A stretch of DNA of 64,000 nucleotides from the NCBI GenBank assembly GCA_012184525.1, contig WOFQ01000054.1, forward strand, positions 1 to 64,000. The letters run 5' to 3'. Under the pieces are notes generated by a model. The model was not told where the DNA came from and ran no database searches. It saw nothing but the letters and a program-made list of their open reading frames with translations. Source of the stretch: Xenoacremonium recifei (Eukaryota > Ascomycota > Sordariomycetes > Hypocreales > Nectriaceae). Position numbers and translations under genes: made by a program. The stretch's first letter is position 1; each line of letters starts with the position of its first letter. Below, one piece after another: positions 56,161 to 64,000 of this stretch.

Positions 56161-57653
56161 ATGGCACAAAAGGTCAATGGGGCTGAACATGCGCCTGTGA
56201 AAACACGTCAATCAGACGCCCAGTATGGAAGCCGAATCATCGTCAGTATCTAACTTAGAGACAAGGAGAACACCAAGGAACAAACTAACTTTTTGGCAGC
56301 TGACAACATATCCCGGCCAGAGTCTTGTTGACCCATTGCCCCTGAATTGGGGAGCAGCAGACCCAATGGAGCGAGGGCCGGTTTTGGTCTCCCGGAATGC
56401 CGATACTATGAAGAAGCGTAATGCTATCGGTGCCCATGGCGGAAGCTATTGTGTCTACAATGCTTTGGCTATTGCCGCGGGGGATCTTGCTCCTGGCTTC
56501 AAGCCTCGATTTGACAACACTCAGCCAACTTTCGACTTTCCTCCGCAAGAGGCGTGGGGAGACAAGAAGAAGATTGTGGCTATGGATCCATTCGGTCATG
56601 ACGTAGTTCGCTACTACAAGTCCTACCTGGATGACAACTTGGACGTTCGACCTACCATTGCCATCACCCGAGCGACTATGAGACTGGCTGAGATTAGCGA
56701 TGCAATCAGAGAGGGTCGTTTGGAAGTCGACGGTAATATTGTCGTCTCTCCTGAAGGAGATGTACGAGTGACCAAGGCTGCTGTAGAGCCTGTCTGGTAC
56801 CTCCCCGGAGTTGCTGAGAGGTTTGGCATCGACGAAGGCACTCTTCGACGTACGCTCTTTGAGCAGTGTGGTGGCAGCTATCCGGAGCTGATCACCCGCC
56901 CCGATATCAAAGTTTTCCTTCCTCCTATCGGCGGTCTAACGGTATACATCTTTGGATCACCAGATAAAGTGTCAAATCCAGACGTAAAACTCGCTCTTCG
57001 AATCCACGACGAGTGCAATGGCTCCGACGTTTTTCAGTCCGACATTTGTACATGCCGGCCTTATCTGGCATTTGGCATCGAGGAAGCTATCAAAGAAGCA
57101 CAAAATGGCGGCTCTGGAGTTGTGATTTACTTCCGTAAAGAGGGTCGTGCTCTGGGGGAGGTCGTCAAGTATCTGGTTTACAATGCACGAAAACGCGGAG
57201 GAGACACTGCAGACAAGTACTTCATGAGAACGGAGAATATTGCCGGCGTCAGAGATGTAAGAACTGTTTGATTTTCCACTTACGTATGGAAGCTGACGAA
57301 GAACTCTGAACAGATGCGATTCCAGGCATTGATGCCCGACATTCTTCATTGGTTAGGAATCAAGAAGATTGATCGCATGCTGTCCATGTCAAATATGAAG
57401 TATGATGCTATTGTTCAACAAGGCATTCCCATTTTGGAACGAATCCCCATCCCGGACCGTAGGTTCTCCTAAAGCTCTTTTTATATGGCATTTACTGACT
57501 GCCGTTGAAGACATGATCCCGGAAGACTCAAAGGTTGAGATTGACGCAAAGATTAATGCTGGATACTTTACAACAGGAAAGCGATATGACGAGAAGGAAC
57601 TTTCGGAAGTAAAGGGCCGAGGGTGGCAGAATTGGGAAGACGTGGAACATTAA
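56161..57653 (+). CDS. URC1: URC1, GTP-cyclohydrolase-II-like uracil catabolism enzyme
   Basis: Cytosolic RibA-like enzyme essential for the URC pathway, thought to act in ring opening of the uracil nucleotide, not in riboflavin synthesis. Four exons close in frame: 56161-56241, 56300-57256, 57314-57458 and 57511-57653, giving 441 aa. After a long N-terminal domain (YPGQSLVDPLPLNWGAADP, NAIGAHGGSYCVYNALAIA) comes the GCH II domain. Its zinc ligands are in DECNGSDVFQSDICTC, with the C-x10-C-x-C spacing of RibA, and RKEGRALGEVVKYLVYNARK matches the nucleotide-binding block. The length and N-terminal domain are those of URC1, not RibA (about 200 aa). It is divergent from MMSDH and followed by PRPP synthetase on the same strand. 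Confidence 0.92.
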
Positions 57654-58698
57654 GCAGTATTAGGGATTTATAGCCTCTTTGTTCTGGAAAACGGGGAGCA
57701 TGGCCTGCTGTATTCATGCCTCGGAATTAGAAAAGAAATCATAATAATTTATTAAGTATAAACCTATCTTTATCGACCTAAGTATTATTTTTGGGTGAAT
57801 CTTCGTCAACATGGCCTGAACTAGCGCCAACTCAAGTACAGCTCTTCTCGACGGGGTTTTATGAAAGTGAAAGCAACGCCGCAGACTTCCCACCTTGAAT
57901 TGAAGCCTCCACAAAATCAGCCAGAAATTACAACTCACCGGGAGGATAGTGCTGGAGTCGGCACCCCCTTTCTCTTATTTTGACCCTGCCAACTCTCCTT
58001 TCAATCCAATATTCCGTATCAGATTTCTCGCATAGTAGGACTGTATCCCGAGGCCCCATTACTCTCTCGCTCACGTTAAGGGATCCTAGAAGAGACTGAG
58101 CTCCCCTGATAGTGGCAATTCTTTCTTGAAAATTGATAGCAACCCCTTAGTCATTTCTCCGGAGTACGGCAAACTCCGGTGATGCACCAGGCCCTTGAGA
58201 TCCGAGAGTCCACTTGACTACGCTGCTAATAAGGTCAAGCAACTTATGCTAGCCCGTTAGTATCTGGGGCATGATAAGACCCTATCCAGGATTATCGATG
58301 TCCAGCTATCATATCAGATATCTAGCAAGGGTGTCCGAATATTAAACTTGAAGGTCATCCCACACCCTCCTTGACCTCTTACGACGAATCTGATACGAAG
58401 GATATGGTCGAGGATTTTGACTCGATTCCTTATCCTTATCACTATCAATTGAATGAACTGGTGTTGATTGAACGATGACTCTGCAAGTGGTGAGGATTAC
58501 GCCCGGTGTGAGTATTCTAGCGAAGCACGATAATTGTTGACAAATGCTGTTGGACACCTGCTCGCTTTCTGAAGTTAAAGCCGGACTTCTCATGATGATG
58601 AGTTTAGGGTACTTTTGCTGGCAATCAGATGACTGATATCTTGGTGTTTTTCCTGACAAATTCGTCATATCTCGTATCAATTTGTGAACGTGGACAAC
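57654..58698. other. intergenic upstream of PRPP synthetase
   Basis: No gene is recognised. Two abutting reverse GATAAG sites lie at 58429-58440, about 260 bp before the PRPP synthetase start. Confidence 0.45.
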
Positions 58699-60072
58699 AT
58701 GCGAACAGCCGGAATCCGATTTCTAGCAGGTGAGACGAAACCCTGGTTTCTTTGTAGCATGTTGAGTTGCTAAAAGGTCGACACAGGGAGCAGTCATCCT
58801 GCTTTGGCACATCAAGTCAGTGAGAGGTGCGTCAAAAACAATGGGCAGAAACACAAAACCCGGCCTTTGACGGGAGGAAGCTTTGTCTGACATCCGAGCA
58901 CAAATAGAATAGGGTATGAGACGAGCACGCAGTCTCTAGCTTGTTCAAGGTTCTCGAATGGCGAAACCTTAGTCACTATTGGGGAGTCCGTACGGGATGC
59001 AGATGTGTTCATTCTTCAAACGGCATCTGAGCCAGTCAATGACATGTTAATGGAGTTATTGATTGCAATAAACGCCTGCAAGATAGCATCCGCAAGACGA
59101 ATAACGGCCATTCTACCCTGCTTTCCTTATGCGCGACAAGATAGAAAGGATCGAAGTCGCGCTCCAATTACAGCTAAACTGGTTGCAAATATGCTGGAAG
59201 TTGCAGGATGCAATCATGTGATAGTAAGCTGAATGCGTTGGACATTGCATATTGCTGAGATCAATTAACTGTCGCAGACTATGGATCTTCATGCCTCCCA
59301 AATTCAGGGATTCTTCAATATTCCAGTAGACAAGTCTGTTGCATCCAGTACCCTGCAAAATTGATGTGCTGACGAGTTTGAAATACAGTGTTAGTATCCT
59401 GCAATGGTTCCAAGACGAAGAAGTAACAAATACATGGGCAGTTATACGCAGAGAGTGCAATGGCAGACTATATCAGTCATGAGTATGGCACATCCGACCT
59501 AATAATAGTATCCCCTGACGCCGGAGGCGCTAAGAGGTGATTCTGCCAGAACGAATATCGAGTATTTCCATACTGATATTGACCTCCTCTGTAGAGCGGC
59601 TCGCATTGCCGATAAACTGCGAGTGGACCTGGCCATCATACACAAAGAAAGAAAAATTGCAAACCAGGTCAGCCGCATGATCTTGGTGGGCAATGTGAGG
59701 GGGTTGACTGCGGTTATTATCGATGATATTGCCGATACTTGCGGGACTCTAGCAATGGCGGCAAACATACTAGAGGAGTCTGGTGTCAAAAGATCAGTCG
59801 CTATTGTTACGCATGGGGTTCTCAGTGGTCCCTCGGTAGACGTTGTCGAAAATAGCAAACTGGAGCGGCTCATTGTTTCGAATACGATGCCTCTTCCTCA
59901 ACATGCGAAAGAGAGCCAGAAAATCCGCCAAATGGATGTCAGCTATCCTATTGCAGAAGCGATCCGAAGAACGCACAATGGAGAATCGTCAGTAACTCAG
60001 CTCTCTATGACCCGAACCTCGAATTCCCTGATGCTGATTTTTACATTTAGCATTTCTATTTTGTTCTCATAG
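58699..60072 (+). CDS. ribose-phosphate pyrophosphokinase (PRPP synthetase)
   Basis: Makes PRPP from ribose-5-phosphate and ATP. Seven exons close in frame: 58699-58729, 58787-58826, 58908-59223, 59278-59337, 59442-59536, 59595-59987 and 60051-60072, giving 318 aa, exactly the family length. Landmarks are LAGSSHPALA, CSRFSNGETLVTIGESVRDADVFILQT, LPCFPYARQDRKDRSRAPITAKLVANML, MDLHASQIQGFFNIPVD, SPDAGGAKR and the PRPP-binding IIDDIADTCGTLAMAA. The intron after PVDKS has an unusual GTTGCA donor and 104 nt and is the least certain junction. The gene lies between URC1 and the dioxygenase. I infer a cluster-dedicated supply of PRPP to the two UPRTs. It is shorter than the yeast PRS1 and PRS5 type with insertions. 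Confidence 0.9.
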
Positions 60073-60304
60073 GAGAGGCATTGCAATGAAGAGGGACAAC
60101 TGAAAAGAGGCCAAGCGTATGAAGTTCGGAAAAGCAACAAGCCAACAGCAAGAACTTCAATATCGGCATTACGGGTAATGTGTTATCCAGTTCTCATGCA
60201 ATAACATCTCTGCTTTAAAGCCAATTCGATAATTTTTGGTGACAGAAACTTCACTCCATTGCGTTCAGTAAATCCTAGACATGCAGATATACCTTTTTCT
60301 TTTC

Positions 60305-61527
60305 TTATTTCTCCTTCAGTGCCGTTGCCTTGGATCCCTCAGCCCTCCATTTGTAATACTCGCCACTTGTCATGACAGGGTACTTCATGGGATTGCCCTC
60401 AGACACACAGCTCGGTACTGGCGTCAACTCCTTGGTCCGATCGAAGCCAAAGAAGAATGGGCATGAATAGCGCTCCACTCCACTTTGGTTAACCACCCGA
60501 TGCACAGTAGAGACGAAGAAGTCATTTGTTTGCCGCATCAAACAGTCAGCAACATTGACAACGAGGCTGCCGGGAACAGGCTTGGCCTTGATCCAGTAGC
60601 CTGATTTGGAGAGAACTTCAAGTCCACCGTTATCGTCCTGCGTAACAAATGTGAAACACTCGAAATCAGTATGAGCACCGATGCCTAGCTGGTCGTCTGG
60701 AGATTTCTGTTTATCTCGTTAGCAAAGATTAATAATGATGAGTGATTCAACGGACCTCTTGTATGGGATAGTGGCATATCCGCTGTCCTGCCTCCGGGTG
60801 ACGAACAAATTCGTCAAAATAATCTTCAGGCATATGCAGAGCCAAGGCGAAAGTTCGAGTCATACGTCGTGCTAACGCTAAGAGCTGTGTGTGATAAGCA
60901 TACATGGTATCCTTGAATCCCGGAAGGTCCTTGGGCCATATGGGGTCACTGATGCTCGGCTCATCCTTGTTCACTGCCTCGGGATCGTATTTCGCATCAT
61001 AACCCCAGTTAAAAGCTTCCATGAGATCTATTCCCTAGTGTTAGTGTTCAAGACGACGAACAAAAGCACCTCGGGTCAATATACCTTGATATTTATTACC
61101 ATTTCTATTATAAGCACTCATTGGATGATATCCGAAGTACTCTTCGGGCAGTATATCGGTACAAACCTCCATCTTCTTCTCCATTGGTTGGTTGAAGAAG
61201 CGCTTGGCCCCTTCAAATGCATCATCCGCTACTTTTGGATTAATCCCCTATTAACTAATCAGCATTCTCACGATCCTCTACAAAACTCCGGATTGCACTG
61301 ACATGATTGACAGCATAAAAGAAACCGATACGATGGCAAGCTTCTCGAACCTGCTCGGCTACGGCCTTGCGGACCTCGAAGTCCTCGCTGAAGATACCAC
61401 TGACATCAATAATTGGGATCTCGTCTGCTTCAATCGATACGTTGGATTTAAAACTGATTATTTGACCATTGCGTAATTTCATCGTCAATGGCCTGGAACC
61501 AGGCTCGACAAGCTGAGTGGTTGACAT
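60305..61527 (-). CDS. 2-oxoglutarate/Fe(II) dioxygenase, probable thymine 7-hydroxylase
   Basis: Fe(II)/2-oxoglutarate oxygenase of the isopenicillin-N-synthase-like fold, about 340 aa, in several exons: first 61527-61303, then INPKVADDAFEGAKRFF to NGNKYQ, DLMEAFNWGYDAKYDPEAVN, and the rest to 60305. The N-terminal DIOX_N part has IPIIDVSGIF and CHRIGFFYAVNHG. Iron ligands are the His and Asp of GIGAHTDFE and the His of STVHRVVN; RYSCPFF gives the 2-oxoglutarate-binding Arg. Thymine 7-hydroxylase oxidises the thymine methyl group toward uracil-5-carboxylate in Neurospora and Rhodotorula and belongs to this fold. The fold has many other substrates in fungi, so the assignment rests mainly on context with the divergent NCS1 permease and the URC genes. 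Confidence 0.78.
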
Positions 61528-62082
61528 TGCGAGAGTGATTGACTAGAGCTTTCTGTCGCTTTTCAATGAACCCGGGGAGCTCGTGAGACGACGAACTTGC
61601 GCTAGCGGCAGACCACACTGTGCTCTGGCTGAAGGAATAAGTGAAGGGAGATGAGTTGTGAAATAAGTATCTGGCCTATGTGGAGCTTTTCGTTATTGGG
61701 GTAAGAACAAGCGAAGCTACCCATTCCAATGATTCGTTATCCTGCAGACCACCCCATATCCAAAGGCGATTTCGGACATCTCCTTCTGGAGATAAGAAAC
61801 GTCCTGTATCGTCGGCAAAAGTCCGACTCACTGGCCACCCGCCCACTAAGAGCGTACGAACAATATCCACTGTTGGAAACTCGAAGACCGTCTTTAAACA
61901 GGGAATACCACCGGGAGAGATAAGCAAGGCCGATCCACAGCGAAGACTCGCAGTTCTGGCATAAAAAGTAAGGGTCCCTCCTGGGGCCTTGTGCGACTGG
62001 TTTTACCGGCTTTGTGTGAGAAGGGCACTTGCTAGTCACACTGTAAGAGAGAGACTACTCCGTATAATATCGAGTGGGTAAA
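61528..62082. promoter_or_regulatory. divergent dioxygenase/permease promoter with GATA sites
   Basis: AGATAAG at 61790-61796 and 61918-61924 and a reverse GTTATCC at about 61737-61743. One ACTCCGTAT copy is at about 62057-62065, close to the permease start. No gene is seen. Confidence 0.45.
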
Positions 62083-64000
62083 ATGAAGGCCCTTTCTCTT
62101 TCAGGGCTTCGGCAGCGGGGCACTGCAAAACTCAGCCAAGCCAAGGAAGCCTTGGAGTCTCGGCAGAAGTTCGTAAAGTTCCTTGAGACGAGGGAGACTG
62201 CTCAAGGTCACACGGAAGACCGTTCTATCTGGAAGAATGAGGATCTGGACTTGACCCCGCCTGAGGGTTGGACTTGGGCTTGGTATGATTACGCAGCATT
62301 CTGGTGGTCTTATGGTATGTCCGCCTTTTTCCGTGCTCGACTTAATCGAACTGGGAGTTTCTTAGGATTATCAGGAATTTTTTAAAACCCTGACGCTGAC
62401 ATTTGTGGTGTAGGCTTTTCTGTCGGAGTTTGGAGCGTTGGCTCGTCCATGATCGCATTAGGTCTTGTGTGGTGGCAAGGTACGACAGGCGACGGAGTTT
62501 GCCTCTAGCCATCCAAATAACATCTTCAATGCTAACGTCTCAAAGCTATCATTTGCGTGTTCATCTCTCACTTCCTTGGGGCACTCGGAATTGCCCTTCA
62601 TTCCCGTTTGGCTGCTAGGTGGCATATGGGCTATCCTGTTGAGGCCCGAATTAGCTGGGGCATGATAGGAAGTTACTTCCCAGTGTTCGTCAGACTCATG
62701 ATAGGCACTATCTGGAATGCTGTCAACACTCTCGAGGCGGGCTACTTCATGAGTATCTTAATCCGTTGTATTTTCGGAAATGGCTGGGTCAACTTGCACA
62801 ACCCGTTCCCAGCCAGTGCTTCCATTACTGTCCAAGAGCTCGCCGGTAAGTGTTTGAACTACAAGCTTTAACTTTCATTCAGCCTATTGCAGCGCTGACT
62901 GACTATAGGTTTCTTGCTCTTCGTATTCTTGACCGCACCACTCTTGGCTATTCCTGTTCCAAAGATCCGGCGACTATACACCATCAAGTCGTTCCTGCTT
63001 CCTCCTATGACGATAGGTCTCTTCGCCTTTGCTATTGTGCAGAGCAAAAATTCTCCTGGCAGCGCTGGAGCCTTCAGCGGCTCCGGAGCACTTCACGGAT
63101 CGAAGCTGGCTTGGGCTATGTTATCTGCCATAAACTCGTGCATGGGAAAGACAAGCACGCAAGTCTGCAACCAAACCGACCTTGCTAGATACTCTCGGAC
63201 GGCAGATGGTCCTTTCTGGTCTCAGCTGATTGCACTCCCTATTGGCAACACACTATGTGCAACACTTGGCATCTTTGCCACATCATCAATCCACCGAGCC
63301 TGGGGCGTGCTTATCTGGAATCCTTGGGATTTGGCCACTGAGATACTTGATCGGAATTGGACTTCTGGCGCTCGAGCGGCGATTGCTATTGTATGCCTCG
63401 GGTTCATGTTTTCAGGATTTGCATCCAACCTGGGCGTAAACGTGATTCCCTGGGGTGCTGACGTCACCGTGTTCCTGCCTCGATTTCTCAATATCCGACG
63501 AGGCATGTACCTCTGTTACTTCCTCGGCTTCATTCTGTTCCCTTGGAAGATCCTGGAGTCGTCAACAACCTTTCTTCGCTTTCTGGGCGGCTACGGCATC
63601 TTCCTCGCTCCGCTTAGTGGTATGTTCATTACTGATTACTATATGGTACGAAAGGGCAATATCTGGGCAGAGGATCTTTTCAAGGGAAACTCCCAGTCTG
63701 CATACTGGTACCATTATGGAGTCAGTTGGCGGGTGGTTGTCACCTTTACCATCACAGTCGTGGTTTTGACACCTGGATTCGCTGCGCAATTTGGTCACAA
63801 AGTGGGCACTGGATGGATTCATCTCTATGAAATTGGCTGGGTCTTTGGGTGTACGTTCAGTAGTGTCCTTTACTACGCCCTGGCCCTCCTGGGCGACTAT
63901 GGAAAGAGAGAGAGACAGATGGGATGGGAAGAGGCGTACTTCACTCAAAATATGTTCCAGGGCATCACTTCAGGTGGAGAAGCTGGACCTGTAGTTGAGG
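62083..64000 (+). CDS. NCS1-family nucleobase permease (uracil/allantoin type), cut by window end
   Basis: Plasma-membrane symporter for uracil, thymine, allantoin or a related compound; about 570 aa visible and the C-terminus lies beyond the window. The start MKALSLSGLRQRG is the first ATG. Three introns are needed. Landmarks are NEDLDLTPPEGWTWAWYDYAAFWWSYG (the NCS1 start of helix 1), FSVGVWSVGSSMIALGLVWWQ, GMIGSYFPVFVRLMIGTIWNAVNT (helix 3), the helix 6 region WAMLSAINSCMGKTSTQVCNQTDLARYSR, and the FLAPLSGMFITDYYMVRKG helix 10 motif. It is divergent from the dioxygenase gene, which suggests coordinated uptake and oxidation. The exact substrate cannot be read from sequence. Confidence 0.92.

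Noticed and set aside
58699..60072. Frameshifted PRPP synthetase
   Set aside because: An apparent frame change near 59400 disappears if the intron runs from 59338 to 59441; the protein is then 318 aa, the normal family length.
1..64000. CRISPR arrays, rRNA genes, complete transposons
   Set aside because: No regular repeat-spacer pattern, no rRNA-like sequence and no long terminal repeats or transposase domains were seen; short tandem features are described separately.

Overview
This is nuclear DNA of a filamentous ascomycete, most like the Eurotiales (Aspergillus/Penicillium type). The main reasons are 42-104 nt introns with GTAAGT-like donors, CTAAC-like branch sites and AG acceptors, several Zn2Cys6 and fungal-type transcription factors, and many nutrient-uptake and catabolic genes. 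Most proteins only become complete after splicing by eye. Where exon boundaries are given, the reading frame closed across every junction.

Left part (1-27.6 kb). Two tannase/feruloyl-esterase-like genes (2.1-3.7 kb minus, 8.7-10.6 kb plus) flank two decayed transporters (4.7-6.1 and 7.0-7.9 kb). A poorly readable stretch follows (10.6-12.6 kb). Then come a quinone-oxidoreductase-like enzyme, a chloroperoxidase-type hydrolase, a possible small secreted cysteine-rich protein (16.0-16.4 kb, too short for ordinary gene calling), a proline iminopeptidase-like hydrolase, and a Zn2Cys6 regulator divergent from a trans-enoyl-reductase-like gene. The last pair shares a promoter with three TCCGCGGA palindromes. 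An SDR, a zinc-finger-less fungal regulator and a GNAT acetyltransferase complete the part.

Middle part (27.8-42.3 kb). This looks like a catabolic island for an unidentified organic acid or amine. It holds a Zn2Cys6 regulator, two allantoate-permease-family transporters, an arylsulfotransferase-like protein, a D-2-hydroxyacid dehydrogenase, an amidohydrolase, a FAD amine oxidase and an amino-acid permease. The divergent promoter at 31.9-32.4 kb contains a helically phased array of CGG-N4-CCG-like dyads.

Right part (43.2-64 kb). This is the most striking region: an expanded URC-type pyrimidine-catabolism cluster. In order it holds a Zn2Cys6 regulator, a FUR1-type uracil phosphoribosyltransferase, URC4 (DUF1688), a bacterial Upp-type uracil phosphoribosyltransferase, two methylmalonate-semialdehyde-dehydrogenase-like enzymes, URC1 (GTP-cyclohydrolase-II-like), a PRPP synthetase, a 2-oxoglutarate dioxygenase that fits thymine 7-hydroxylase, and an NCS1 nucleobase permease cut by the window end. 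A coherent route is: the permease imports thymine or uracil; the dioxygenase oxidises the thymine methyl group; PRPP synthetase supplies PRPP; the phosphoribosyltransferases make UMP; URC1 and URC4 open the ring; and the aldehyde dehydrogenases handle the three-carbon semialdehyde. GATA-type (AreA-like) sites are clustered in several of its intergenic regions, which would suit use as a nitrogen source.
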